A stretch of 64,000 nt of DNA from Capnocytophaga sp. ARDL2 (GCF_041530365.1 NZ_CP168034.1:496001-560000); one strand, 5' to 3'; shown: positions 39,308 to 48,957, counted from the stretch's first letter. A program made the numbers and translations. Notes: a model not told the origin generated them from the sequence alone.

Positions 39308-42300
39308 CTAAATCTTTTCCAACACCTCCAAGGCTTTTTGCAGATTGGTAATATTTGAAAAACTAAACAACAATCGCAAACCGTTTTTAGTGTTTCGTTC
39401 TTTCAATTCTCCGGCTTTTGGATTTTTTTGTACAAATTGCAACACACGACCAAATACATCTGATTGATAAAAATCTGATTGCTGGTCGGCTACAAAATAA
39501 CCAATCATTTTTTCTTGTTTCAAAATGATTTTTTCAAAGCCCAATGCTGTTGCTAACCATTTGATTCGCACAGATTGTAACAAATTTACAGCAGCTTTTG
39601 GCAATTTTCCAAATCGGTCGATGATTCGCTCTTGATATTGTAGCAATTCTTCTTCGGTTTTCAAAGCGTTGAGTTCGTTGTACAACGCCAATCGCTCGGT
39701 GATATTGTTAATGTAAAAATCTGGGAACATCATTTCAAAATCCGATTCGATGCTCAATTCTTTTACAAATACTTTTTTCTTGGTCGATTTCTCTTCGCTG
39801 TATAACTCTTTGAATTCGTTTTCTTTGAGTTCTTCGATGGCTTCGTTCATGATTTTTTGGTACGTTTCAAAACCAATTTCGTTGATAAAACCACTTTGTT
39901 CGCCACCCAACAAATCTCCTGCTCCTCTGATTTCCAAATCTTTCATCGCAATCTGAAAGCCACTACCCAAATCTGAAAATTGCTCTAATGCCGACATGCG
40001 TTTTCTCGCCTCTTCGGTCATCACGGTATAAGGCGGACAGATATAGTAGCAAAACGATTTTTTGTTGCTTCGCCCTACGCGTCCACGCATCTGATGCAGG
40101 TCTGATAAACCAAAATTTTGTGCATTGTTGATAAAAATGGTGTTGGCATTGGGTACATCGAGTCCACTTTCGATAATAGTAGTCGCTACCAATACATCAA
40201 ACTCTCCGTTCATAAACGCCAATAGCAATTCTTCGAGTTTTTTTCCGTCCATTTGTCCATGGCCGATACCCACTTTGGCGTGAGGTACCAATCGCTGAAT
40301 CATTCCTGCTACTTCCTTGATATTTTCGATACGGTTGTTTATGAAATATACCTGACCACCGCGTTCCAATTCGTACGAAATGGCATCTCGAATCAACTCT
40401 TCGTTAAAGCCTACCACTTGTGTATCAATAGGATAACGGTTAGGCGGTGGCGTGGTAATTACCGACAAATCTCGAGCCGCCATCAACGAAAATTGCAGAG
40501 TACGAGGAATAGGTGTTGCCGTCAATGTGAGCGTATCAATGTTTTCGCCCAGCGTTTTGAGTTTGTCTTTTACAGCAACTCCAAATTTTTGTTCTTCGTC
40601 TATGATAAGCAATCCCAACTCTTTGAATTGCACATTTTTATTGACCAACTGATGCGTACCTATGATAATGTCAATAGTACCGTCTGCCAATTCTTTGAGC
40701 GTTTCGGCTTTTTGTTTGGCAGTTTTAAAACGATTGAGGTAGGCAACTTTTACAGGCATATCTTTCAATCGTTCGCTAAAAGTCTGAAAATGCTGAAATG
40801 CCAAAATCGTAGTAGGCACTAAAACAGCTACTTGCTTACCGTTGTCCACCATTTTGAACGCCGCACGAATGGCAACCTCGGTTTTTCCAAAACCAACATC
40901 ACCACAGACCAAACGATCCATAGGGCGGTCGTTTTCCATATCCATTTTCACTTCGATTGTCGCTTTGTTTTGGTCGGGAGTGTCTTCATAAATAAACGAA
41001 CTTTCCAATTCGGCTTGAAGATAACTATCAGGTGCACAGGCATATCCTTTTTCCAAACGGCGTTTTGCGTACAATTGTATCAGGTTGAATGCAATGTGTT
41101 TTACACGAGCTTTGGTTTTTTGTTTGAGTTTTTTCCAAGCATCCGAACCCAATTTGTAGATTTTTGGCACAGTGCCGTCTTTACCATTGTATTTTGCGAT
41201 TTTGTGCAACGAATGAATCGACACGTACACAATATCGTTTTCGGCGTAAACCAACTTAATGGCTTCTTGATATTTGCCATCGACTTCTATTTTTTGCAAA
41301 CCACCAAAACGAGCAATACCGTGGTCGATATGCGTAACATAATCTCCAAGAGAAAGCATGGTCAATTCCTTGAGAGTAATCGCCTGTTTTTTGGATTGGG
41401 TATTTTTTATTTGAAACTTGTGATAGCGTTCAAAAATCTGATGGTCGGTATAGCAAACCAATTGATTTTCAATATCTACAAACCCTTGATACAACGGCAT
41501 TACCACAGTTTCGTATTGAGAAACGGCTTCTTTTTCCGATTTGAAAATTTCCTTAAATCTTTTCGTTTGAGCCTCACTGGTACAAAAAATATAATTGGAA
41601 ATTTGTTTGGAAGTATTTTCGTTTAAATGTGCTACCAACCATTCAAATTGTTTGTTGAAAGAAGGTTGAGGTTGAAATTTAAATTCGATTTCATGAGTAC
41701 ATTTCACATCTGAATGATTGGACAATTCTACCAAGCTAAACGAATGAATTTCTGTAAAAAACGAATGACTATTCAAGAATAATTCATTAGGATTTTTTCG
41801 TTTGATTTCCCCAGAAAGATTGTCGTAAATATCACACGCTTTTACAAACAGTTTTTTGATTTGATCGGTTGAAAAATCGGTATTTTGCGAAAAAATCAAA
41901 GTGTTTTTTGGAATGTATTCAAAAAAGCTCTGACGGTTTTCTTTCAATTGCTTGTTTTCCATATTGGGCATGATAGAAACCTTGTTGAGCGATTGTATAG
42001 ACAACTGATTTTCAATGTCGAATGTACGAATACTTTCCAATTCATCGCCAAAAAATTCCAATCGATAAGGCGTATCATTGGAGAAAGAAAACACATCGAT
42101 AATTCCCCCACGTACGGAAAATTCGCCTGGTTCGGCAACGAAATCCACGCGTTTAAAGTGCTGTTCAAATAACTGTTCATTGAGCCAATCGATACTCAAA
42201 ATTTGTCCGACTTTCAGTTGGAGTGTATTTTCCTCAATCAGCGATTTGGTAACCACTTTTTCAAACAAGGCATCGGTATAAGACACCATAATAAACGGTT

Positions 42301-42640
42301 CTTTTTGCTGATTGATTTTGTTGAGTACCTCGGCACGAAGCAATACATTGGCATTATCGACCTCTTCTAACTGATACGGACGGCGGTGCGAACTCGGAAA
42401 AAACAACACACGGTCTTTTCCGATGAGATTTTCCAAATCGTTGAGGTAGTACGCCGCTTCTTCTTTGTCATTGAGAATGAGCAAAAACGGCATTTCGGCA
42501 TCGGCAAACAACGCCTGAATTTGAAACGATAAAGCAGAGCCAACAAGACCTTTGGCTCTAACTTTTGATTGCGGTTTTGCTAAAAATTGTTTCAGTAAAT
42601 GGGTTTTATCAGATTGTAAAAATAATTCGGAGATTTTCAT
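39308..42640 (-). CDS. mfd: Transcription-repair coupling factor
   Basis: ATP-driven translocase that removes RNA polymerase stalled at DNA damage and recruits UvrA. About 1110 residues. The ORF begins nine codons further up, but ATG at 42638-42640 gives the expected KISELFLQS start. The N-terminus has the UvrB-like region (GSALSFQIQALFADAEMPFL). The CarD-like RNAP-interaction domain includes GDYVTHIDHGIARFGGL. The helicase motor shows Walker A GDVGFGKTE, Walker B DEEQ and ATPIPRTLQ, then the RecG-like TRG motif and HQMRGRVGRS. The TRCF C-terminal domain ends it. A C12 tract lies about 90 bases upstream. Confidence 0.96.
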   Translation of the reverse strand: MKISELFLQSDKTHLLKQFLAKPQSKVRAKGLVGSALSFQIQALFADAEMPFLLILNDKEEAAYYLNDLENLIGKDRVLFFPSSHRRPYQLEEVDNANVLLRAEVLNKINQQKEPFIMVSYTDALFEKVVTKSLIEENTLQLKVGQILSIDWLNEQLFEQHFKRVDFVAEPGEFSVRGGIIDVFSFSNDTPYRLEFFGDELESIRTFDIENQLSIQSLNKVSIMPNMENKQLKENRQSFFEYIPKNTLIFSQNTDFSTDQIKKLFVKACDIYDNLSGEIKRKNPNELFLNSHSFFTEIHSFSLVELSNHSDVKCTHEIEFKFQPQPSFNKQFEWLVAHLNENTSKQISNYIFCTSEAQTKRFKEIFKSEKEAVSQYETVVMPLYQGFVDIENQLVCYTDHQIFERYHKFQIKNTQSKKQAITLKELTMLSLGDYVTHIDHGIARFGGLQKIEVDGKYQEAIKLVYAENDIVYVSIHSLHKIAKYNGKDGTVPKIYKLGSDAWKKLKQKTKARVKHIAFNLIQLYAKRRLEKGYACAPDSYLQAELESSFIYEDTPDQNKATIEVKMDMENDRPMDRLVCGDVGFGKTEVAIRAAFKMVDNGKQVAVLVPTTILAFQHFQTFSERLKDMPVKVAYLNRFKTAKQKAETLKELADGTIDIIIGTHQLVNKNVQFKELGLLIIDEEQKFGVAVKDKLKTLGENIDTLTLTATPIPRTLQFSLMAARDLSVITTPPPNRYPIDTQVVGFNEELIRDAISYELERGGQVYFINNRIENIKEVAGMIQRLVPHAKVGIGHGQMDGKKLEELLLAFMNGEFDVLVATTIIESGLDVPNANTIFINNAQNFGLSDLHQMRGRVGRSNKKSFCYYICPPYTVMTEEARKRMSALEQFSDLGSGFQIAMKDLEIRGAGDLLGGEQSGFINEIGFETYQKIMNEAIEELKENEFKELYSEEKSTKKKVFVKELSIESDFEMMFPDFYINNITERLALYNELNALKTEEELLQYQERIIDRFGKLPKAAVNLLQSVRIKWLATALGFEKIILKQEKMIGYFVADQQSDFYQSDVFGRVLQFVQKNPKAGELKERNTKNGLRLLFSFSNITNLQKALEVLEKI

Positions 42641-42740
42641 TTTGTGATTATGGAATAAAGAAAGCAAAGGTCTAAAAAAATCGTCAATTATCGAACTTTC
42701 AATGAGGATATTTGAGGAAGAGGAGGGGATTGTACTCCGA

Positions 42741-42752
42741 CCCCCCCCCCCC
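42741..42752. repeat. Homopolymer run of twelve C (G on minus strand)
   Basis: Located directly after the stop codon of the HlyD-like remnant and about 100 bases upstream of mfd. A run of this length is prone to slippage. It is the longest of three G/C homopolymers noted in the window. Confidence 0.9.
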
Positions 42753-43396
42753 TACACCTGATACCCCAATAATTTTCTGAATTGATAAAAAACTCTTTCT
42801 AATAATCGTAAATCTTCTGTTACAATTTCTGCTGTTCCTTTCAGTTCTTTGTCAAATATAAGTGTTTTATTATAAGAAGTTTGTAAGCCGTTGGGTAATA
42901 TCACATCTACGAAATAATTCCCTTGACTATCAGTCGTCAAAGATACATTATGCACTTTTCCTTCTATTATTCCGTACTCTTGGTATCTGTAATTATCTAA
43001 TTTTATCAACACCTTTTGTCCAGCTCTTACTTTACCTGAGTTGATTGCACTGATTTGCATTCGTCCTATTATGGATTCTTTGTTTTAAGGTGATACAGAC
43101 ATTACTACATCTCCTGCTTTAACAAATTGATTTTCTCCCCAAAATTTTTGAAAGCTAACAGTTCCATTTATTGATGAAATAAGGAGATAATTTTGTTCCA
43201 TTGTCTTAATGACTTGTTCAATTGCTCATAAAGTTGTTGAGTTTGAGACGAGAAATTAATCCTATCTTTTTCAGTGTTAATTGACACATTACTTTTCGTT
43301 TTTTTAAGCCTGAAATGGCTTCCTGAATTTGGGATAGCGTAATATTTATATTTTTCAAGTTTTGTTCAGCTTGAAGATGGGTCTATCTTGACTTTT
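42752..43396 (-). pseudogene. Decayed HlyD-family secretion adaptor gene
   Basis: Reading leftward on the minus strand, three frames together give a normal HlyD/bacteriocin-exporter adaptor. The parts are a coiled-coil part (LQAEQNLKNINITLSQIQEA), then NVSINTEKDRINFSSQTQQL, then LLISSINGTVSFQKFW and FVKAGDVVMSVSP, then a C-terminal part from 43060. Breaks are a frameshift at an A7 tract near 43301, a lost base near 43204 (CAATGG-AACAAA where QWEQN is expected), and a TAA just after MSVSP (43085-43087), in frame with the final ORF (42752-43060, 102 residues). The N-terminal anchor is missing. The peptidase/ABC exporter partner is not present. Confidence 0.8.
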
Positions 43397-43439
43397 AGAA
43401 AACAAACAAGGAATTATGATTTTTGTGGTGGAAAACATA

Positions 43440-43960
43440 AAAACCTAAGATCTTGTTTGTAGTACTGGACAAAGATGCGATAGTATAAGAAATTATCCCA
43501 CATTTACCTAAAAGAAAAAGAGGGTTTAAGTCAAAATTGTCTATTAATGAGATAATTAACTGTATTTTGTGTAAATTGAAAATAGGTGTTCAATGGGCTC
43601 TTTTACCGATGGAACAATTATTTTCAGAGGTAGTTCCGAGCTATAAAACCGTGTTTGGGCATTACCGAAAATGGTGCAAAGAAGGTGCTTGGGAGGTTTG
43701 TTGGGTAGAAATTTTGAAGAAAAACAAATCGAAAATAGATTGTTCGAGTTGCGACTTTGACGGTAGCCAAACACCAGCAAAAAAAGGAGGCGAACAGGTA
43801 GGATATCAAGCTCGTAAAAAAGCAAAGCCAATATTTGTGAAAACAAAAGAAAAAGTCGAGATGAGTTCATTGTTAAATTTGGAAATCAGCAAGGAAAACT
43901 TCATTTATCCCAAAGGTTTTGACATCAACAAATATTATGAGCATTGTTTTTGTAATCATC
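43440..43960 (+). pseudogene. Truncated IS5-like transposase (DUF4096 type)
   Basis: From about 43489 the frame codes for EIIPHLPKRKRGFKSKLS, a helix-turn-helix N-terminal part containing QWALLPMEQLFSEV and HYRKWCKEGAWEVCW, then the DDE start SSCDFDGSQTPAKKGGEQVG with the first catalytic Asp. After about 43830 the sequence no longer resembles the family and runs into the end of the convergent lipoprotein gene. The second and third acidic residues are missing. A stop (TAA at 43486) also cuts the N-terminus. No complete terminal inverted repeats were found. It is probably an old insertion next to the broken HlyD gene. Confidence 0.7.
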
Positions 43961-44528
43961 ACTCCCACGCATTTAGTGTAGCTTTTCTATCAGTATCGAC
44001 AATGATTTTTGTAGGTTCGTTTTCCTCTTTTGGGATAGATTTTTTGGTGTGAACTTCCTCAAATTGCAATACAATCGACACTATGTCTTTTTGCATCAAG
44101 CCGATGAGGTTGGTGAGTTCTTTGTGAGGCAGATGTGTCAATTCCATGTACATATCCAATTGTGAGGAATGTGTTTTCAGCAAGTTGATTCTACTCAACA
44201 CGGCTTTGTTGTTATATCCTTCGGGTATAGAATTTTCGAGTAATTCTACTTGTTTATATACCTCTTCTATTTTGGCTTTGTAGGCATGTACAGACTGGGC
44301 AGGCTTGCTTTCCAACAACAATAATAGCTGTCGCCATTCGTCCCAATTGGACATCACGGCGTGGTTTTTTGTAGAATATGACGGTGTACTAAACTTCCAT
44401 TTAGCATCTATCAACAAAACCACCGAATCATTTGAAACCGTTGGCTTTGAAACAACAATCGTCTGATTTTGTTTTTCCTGACATGAGAAAAGCAAGCAAA
44501 ATATAGCGAAAGAATATAAAATTTTCAT
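43959..44528 (-). CDS. Putative lipoprotein of unknown function
   Basis: About 189 residues beginning at ATG 44526-44528 (the longer ORF adds eleven codons and spoils the signal). The N-terminus KILYSFAIFCLLFSC carries a lipobox with Cys16. The mature part is helical, with HAVMSNWDEWRQLLLLLESKP and a region of heptad-like Leu and Glu. No domain is recognised. Its 3' end overlaps the decayed transposase frame on the other strand. Confidence 0.7.
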   Translation of the reverse strand: MKILYSFAIFCLLFSCQEKQNQTIVVSKPTVSNDSVVLLIDAKWKFSTPSYSTKNHAVMSNWDEWRQLLLLLESKPAQSVHAYKAKIEEVYKQVELLENSIPEGYNNKAVLSRINLLKTHSSQLDMYMELTHLPHKELTNLIGLMQKDIVSIVLQFEEVHTKKSIPKEENEPTKIIVDTDRKATLNAWE

Positions 44529-44631
44529 GGGTGTAAAATATCTACAAAGATAGTAAAACAAAAAAATACAGAAATATAATCCTACTGTAAAAATAAAATA
44601 ACTATCTTTATCAATTATTTCAACTCAGAAA

Positions 44632-45036
44632 ATGAAAGCATATATATCACTAAACAATCAGTCGAGAAAAACATTGAGCAAAGAACTCATTGCTTTGGGA
44701 ATGGCTCTCAATGGGAAAAAAGTAGAACAATACATTTTTGTTGACAAATTTTCATTGGAAGAAGGAGGTGAAAAGGAATATTTAATCGAAATGCAACGTC
44801 AGATAGATAGTAGCAATTTTTTAATCATAGATGGAGCTAATGTGCATACAACCAATTGTGTAGAAGTTGGGTATGCTCGAGCAAAAAAGAAACCTATCGT
44901 TTATTTGCGAAATGAAAATACCGCCGTAGATCCGATTTTGTTGGGAGCATCCAATTTTTATTTCACTTACGAAAATCCCAAAGATTTATTTGACCAAATG
45001 AACGAATTTTTAAAACAAATTCTTCCTCAAGAATAA
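44632..45036 (+). CDS. Nucleoside 2-deoxyribosyltransferase-like protein
   Basis: A 134-residue cytoplasmic protein with the fold signature of nucleoside 2-deoxyribosyltransferases and related TIR/DUF4406-type proteins: AYISLNN at the start, then FLIIDGANVHTTNCVEVGYARAKKKPIVYLR, where the Glu in VEVGYA corresponds to the catalytic Glu. It may act on nucleosides, nucleotides or another N-glycoside; the substrate cannot be told. It is monocistronic or upstream of the peptidase gene 88 bases further on. Confidence 0.65.
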   Translation: MKAYISLNNQSRKTLSKELIALGMALNGKKVEQYIFVDKFSLEEGGEKEYLIEMQRQIDSSNFLIIDGANVHTTNCVEVGYARAKKKPIVYLRNENTAVDPILLGASNFYFTYENPKDLFDQMNEFLKQILPQE

Positions 45037-45124
45037 TCTTTTTTATTACAAATAAGAGCGTGTTTATCTTACTAAACAGGCTCTTTTCTTTCATAAAAAC
45101 ACTAATAAAGACAGCATATTTGAT

Positions 45125-47161
45125 ATGAAAAATTTATTTTTTTATATTTTTTTGGTTAGTAGCCTTTTGTTTTTTTCTTGCAACAAGCAAAAAGCAAACG
45201 ATTTACAACAAAAACTAATTGATAGCCTCCAACAAAACACTTTTCACAACGAACGAATAGGGGATATTGAACTTTTGAAATACGAAGTGCCAGGTTGGAA
45301 AAAACTGTCTTTGAAAAAGAAAACTTTTATTTATTATTTGTCACAAGCAGGGTATTCGGGGAGAGATATATACTGGGATCAAAATTATAGGAATAACTTG
45401 AAAATCCGCACGGCTTTAGAGTCTATTTATACTAATTTTCAAGGGGATAAAACTTCTGAAAAATGGAAAGAATTTGATGCCTATATCAAGCGTATATGGT
45501 ATTCAAACGGTATTCATCATCATTATTCCAATGATAAAATAAAACCAGCTTTTTCGCAAGAATATTTGTTGCAACTATTGAAAGAAACAGATACAAAACT
45601 CGATGAAAGTATTGTAGAGATTTTGTTTAACGAATCGGATGCAAAAAAGACCAATCTCGACGAAAGCAAGGGGGTGATTTTGGGTTCGGCTATCAATTTT
45701 TACGGAAAAAACATCAATCAAAAGGAAGTAGATAAATTTTATAACACCCATCAATCGGAAGGGGATTTTCAAAAAATGCCTTTGGGATTGAACAGTAAGT
45801 TGCTAAAAAACAAAAGAGGAGAGTTGGAAGAAAAAGTTTGGAAGCTCGATGGTATGTATAGCTCTTCGATTGAAAAAATCATTTATTGGTTGGAAAAAGC
45901 TATCGAAGTGGCTGAAAATGAACAACAAATCATTGCCATTCGTTCGTTGATCAGTTATTATCAAACGGGAGATTTGACACATTGGAACAATTACAACATT
46001 GCTTGGTTGCAATCCAATGATGGTGATGTGGACTTTACTAACGGATTTATAGAGGTTTACAACGATCCTTTGGGGAGAAAAGGTACGTATGAAAGCATCG
46101 TGTTTATTAAAGATTTTGATATGTCAAACAAAATGCAATTGCTTTCAAAACACGCACAATGGTTTGAAGACAATATGCCAATTGATGAGCAATATAAGAA
46201 AGAAGATATTGAGCTAATCAATTTCAATTCGGTGGTTGTAATAGCAGAAAGTGGTTCGTCGTCGCCTACAAGCCCTATTGGGGTAAATCTACCTAATACC
46301 GAATGGATACGCAAAAAATTTGGCTCAAAATCTATGTTTTTAGGAAATATCATTGACGCATATAATAAAATAGGAAGCGAAGAAAAATGGAAAGAATTTT
46401 ATTCTGAACAAAGCGAATGGAAGCAAGCAGTGAGATATGAAGATCTCATCAGAAAGATACAAACCGTTTTGCATGAAGTAATTGGAAGAGCATCGGGCAA
46501 ATCGACTAAGGGAAACTTTAACTATAAAGAGGCATTGAAAAACTATCATTCTGTAGTCGAAGAAGGAAAAGCAGATCTGATAGCCTTGTACTATAGTTTT
46601 CATCCAAAAATGCAACAAATAGGCTTTGTGGACGACTGGAAACAATTTGGTCAGGCGGCGTACAACGATTATATTCAGAGAGGATTGCTTACACAGCTAA
46701 CAAGAGTAGAACTGGGCAAAGATCTCGAAGATACACATATGCGTAGCCGTCAGTGGATATCGAAATGGTTGTATGAAAAAGGCGAAGGAAAGGTCATCGA
46801 ACGATTGGAAAAAGATGGAAAAACCTATTTCAAAATCAACGACTATGAGCGTATGCATCAATTGGTAGGCGAATTGCTCAACGAAACACAACGAATCAAA
46901 TCAGAAGGAGATTTTATGGCAGCCAAAGAGTTGGTAGAAACCTACGGAGTAAAAATCGACCAAGAGTTGCATAGACAAGTGTTGGAAAGATATAGAAAAC
47001 TCGACATTGCTCCATACGTAGGATTTATCAATCCAGTATTGACGCCGATTTATGACGATAACAACAATGTAATAGATGTGATTTTGAGTTATCCAAAGAC
47101 TTTTTCAGATCAGATGTTGCATTATTCAAAGGAGTACAATTTTTTGCCTTTGGAAAATTAA
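45125..47161 (+). CDS. M49-like dipeptidyl-peptidase III family lipoprotein with altered zinc motif
   Basis: A 678-residue protein related to dipeptidyl-peptidase III metallopeptidases. It has a lipoprotein signal (lipobox FFSC, Cys19), so it is membrane-attached. The M49 motifs are HEVIGR at 450-455 and EEGKAD at 479-484. The family norm is HExxGH, where both His bind zinc. Here the last His is Arg (codon AGA at 46487-46489). The first His, the catalytic Glu451 and the third ligand Glu (479 or 480) remain. FNSVVVIAESGSSSP and INDYERMHQLVGELL also fit the family. It may be inactive or bind zinc differently. Such proteins are often mislabelled dihydrofolate reductase. Confidence 0.8.
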   Translation: MKNLFFYIFLVSSLLFFSCNKQKANDLQQKLIDSLQQNTFHNERIGDIELLKYEVPGWKKLSLKKKTFIYYLSQAGYSGRDIYWDQNYRNNLKIRTALESIYTNFQGDKTSEKWKEFDAYIKRIWYSNGIHHHYSNDKIKPAFSQEYLLQLLKETDTKLDESIVEILFNESDAKKTNLDESKGVILGSAINFYGKNINQKEVDKFYNTHQSEGDFQKMPLGLNSKLLKNKRGELEEKVWKLDGMYSSSIEKIIYWLEKAIEVAENEQQIIAIRSLISYYQTGDLTHWNNYNIAWLQSNDGDVDFTNGFIEVYNDPLGRKGTYESIVFIKDFDMSNKMQLLSKHAQWFEDNMPIDEQYKKEDIELINFNSVVVIAESGSSSPTSPIGVNLPNTEWIRKKFGSKSMFLGNIIDAYNKIGSEEKWKEFYSEQSEWKQAVRYEDLIRKIQTVLHEVIGRASGKSTKGNFNYKEALKNYHSVVEEGKADLIALYYSFHPKMQQIGFVDDWKQFGQAAYNDYIQRGLLTQLTRVELGKDLEDTHMRSRQWISKWLYEKGEGKVIERLEKDGKTYFKINDYERMHQLVGELLNETQRIKSEGDFMAAKELVETYGVKIDQELHRQVLERYRKLDIAPYVGFINPVLTPIYDDNNNVIDVILSYPKTFSDQMLHYSKEYNFLPLEN

Positions 47162-47446
47162 TTTGTAAATACAAGTACTTAGGCTCATAGATATTTTTCA
47201 ACGGAGTTCCAGTTCCCGATAGTTATTGGGACGGAACAGAGACACTCGGCTTTTGGAGTTTACCCTTTTGCTTACGAAATTATTCAACAGGGGAAGTCTT
47301 AGATTGTAGATGAAATTATAGATTTAGAAAACTGGGCAAAGTTGAATGCGGGTGTGTTTATTTTCATTAAAAAAAAAAACATACATTTGAAAAAGAATGA
47401 AAATTGGAGAAAGTGAAAAAAAACAATTGAAAAAAATAGAAAATAA
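47162..47446. other. Intergenic region upstream of tRNA-Asp array
   Basis: No gene seen. A nested hairpin lies at 47206-47237 (GTTCC/GGAAC outside, TCCC/GGGA inside, around CGATAGTTATT). The rest is A-rich DNA leading to the tRNA promoter. Confidence 0.5.
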
Positions 47447-47477
47447 TTTGTAAGATAAAAAAAGTGTAGTATATTTG
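47447..47477 (+). promoter_or_regulatory. Promoter of the tRNA-Asp array
   Basis: TTTG at 47447-47450 and TATATTTG at 47470-47477 with exactly 19 bases between. The -7 box continues as CACTCG. Confidence 0.8.
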
Positions 47478-47529
47478 CACTCGATTTGGTAAGGAAGTTT
47501 ACTCATAGAGTAGATGAAATTAAACAAAA

Positions 47530-47603
47530 GGTTTGGTAGTTCAGTTGGTTAGAATACATGCCTGTCACGCATGGGGTCGCGGGTTCGAGTCCCGTCCAGA
47601 CCG
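47530..47603 (+). tRNA. tRNA-Asp(GUC), copy 1 of 3
   Basis: A 74-base cloverleaf. Acceptor GGTTTGG/CCAGACC, anticodon stem CATGC/GCATG with loop CTGTCAC and anticodon GTC, and T-loop TTCGAGT. Confidence 0.96.
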
Positions 47604-47658
47604 CAAACATTATAAATGTTTACGTTCATTTTTTTGATAATTTTAAGTTAGACTTATT

Positions 47659-47732
47659 GGTTTGGTAGTTCAGTTGGTTAGAATACATGCCTGTCACGCA
47701 TGGGGTCGCGGGTTCGAGTCCCGTCCAGACCG
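47659..47732 (+). tRNA. tRNA-Asp(GUC), copy 2 of 3
   Basis: Identical to copy 1, 129 bases further on. Confidence 0.96.
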
Positions 47733-47784
47733 CGAAATAGAAGTGTTTTATTTTTCATAAGTTTAGAATTTAAAAGGTTAGTAA

Positions 47785-47806
47785 TGCCGAGTTTTCGGAC
47801 TCGGCA
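47785..47806 (+). terminator. Hairpin between tRNA-Asp copies 2 and 3
   Basis: TGCCGAG / CTCGGCA, 7-bp stem, 8-base loop, followed by ATTT only. It could be a weak terminator or a processing site inside the array. Confidence 0.4.
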
Positions 47807-47810
47807 ATTT

Positions 47811-47884
47811 GGTTTGGTAGTTCAGTTGGTTAGAATACATGCCTGTCACGCATGGGGTCGCGGGTTCGAGTCCCGTCCAGACCG
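47811..47884 (+). tRNA. tRNA-Asp(GUC), copy 3 of 3
   Basis: Identical to copy 1, 152 bases after copy 2; the intervening spacer carries the extra hairpin. Confidence 0.96.
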
Positions 47885-47941
47885 CTAAAAAAATGTGTTG
47901 TTTGAGTACGTAAGTACTTGTTTTGGTAGTAATACCTTTCT

Positions 47942-47975
47942 AAAAGCTTTCTGTAGTAACGGAAGAGCTTTTTTG
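47942..47975 (+). terminator. Terminator of the tRNA-Asp array
   Basis: AAAAGCTTTC pairs with GGAAGAGCTTTT with one bulged base, followed by T residues, just before the flippase-like gene. Confidence 0.7.
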
Positions 47976-48003
47976 TTTGTACTCATTTCATTTATTTCGT
48001 AGA

Positions 48004-48957
48004 ATGTCTGCTTTTCCTTTATCTTTTAAAAAACTATTCTTTACCTTGCTAAAAATTGCCATTTCTTTTGGGGCTTTTTACTTTATTTTCAAGCAAGTAC
48101 AAGATAAAAATTGGCAAGATATTTCTATAGATTGGTCAGATTCTTCTGTTTATTTTACCCTAATTATTTCTTTTGTTTTATTGGTGCTCAATCGATTTAT
48201 AGAAATTCTGAAATGGCACAACCTTTCTCAAACCCTCCGAAATCATTCGCTTTGGCAAAGTACCAAAGAAGTGTTGGTAGGTATTACCTTTGGAATTGTT
48301 TCTCCCAATGGAATAGGAGAGTATGTAGGCAAAACACTTTTTTATGAAAAGAAAAACGCTTTGCAAGTGATATTGCTCAATGCATTGTGCAATGGTATCC
48401 AAGTGGTTTATGCCTTGGTATTTGGAATTGTAGGGGTGCTATTTATCAATAGCCATCATGCTTTTATACCTGCAAACTATATATGGTATGTGCTGATAGC
48501 AATTGTTGTTACTTTAGTGTTGCTTTTTAGCCTAAAAAACATAAAAATAAAGGGAAAGTCTATAGGAGATTTTATTGTTTTTTTACAATCAATTTCACGT
48601 AAAAAACACGTAAAAAACATTGTTTTAGCATTGGTACGTTATGTAGTTTTGATGCATCAATATTGTCTTTGGTACACATTTTTTGGAGTAGAAATTTCGT
48701 ATGTTTCGCTTTTGGCAGTGATTGCAAGTATCTATTTACTCTCGTCTTCTTTGCCCAACTTTCAGATAGCCGATTTTGCCTTGAAAGGGACTGTGGGTAT
48801 GATGTTGTTTTCTCTTTTTGCAGTAGATGAATTAATTGTAGCAATCGTTGCTACATTGATATGGCTTTCTAATATAGTTATCCCAATAAGTGTAGGGGCA
48901 ATCGTTTTGCTATTTACAAAATTTGACAGAAATAATAAACTTATTGACGAAGACTGA
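48004..48957 (+). CDS. LPG-synthase-TM/UPF0104 family membrane protein (flippase-like)
   Basis: About 317 residues; the ORF can start at a TTG (47977), but the ATG at 48004 is free of the preceding terminator and is preferred. Around eight transmembrane helices belong to the lysylphosphatidylglycerol synthase TM-domain family (PF03706). The signature GIVSPNGIGEYVGKTLFYEKK includes the conserved SPxxxGE. No aminoacyltransferase domain follows, so it is probably a lipid or glycolipid flippase. The 3' end overlaps the convergent lipoprotein gene by 17 bases. Confidence 0.85.
   Translation: MSAFPLSFKKLFFTLLKIAISFGAFYFIFKQVQDKNWQDISIDWSDSSVYFTLIISFVLLVLNRFIEILKWHNLSQTLRNHSLWQSTKEVLVGITFGIVSPNGIGEYVGKTLFYEKKNALQVILLNALCNGIQVVYALVFGIVGVLFINSHHAFIPANYIWYVLIAIVVTLVLLFSLKNIKIKGKSIGDFIVFLQSISRKKHVKNIVLALVRYVVLMHQYCLWYTFFGVEISYVSLLAVIASIYLLSSSLPNFQIADFALKGTVGMMLFSLFAVDELIVAIVATLIWLSNIVIPISVGAIVLLFTKFDRNNKLIDED

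Noticed and set aside
40832..41626. 264-residue ORF antisense to mfd
   Set aside because: Low-complexity aromatic-rich shadow of mfd.
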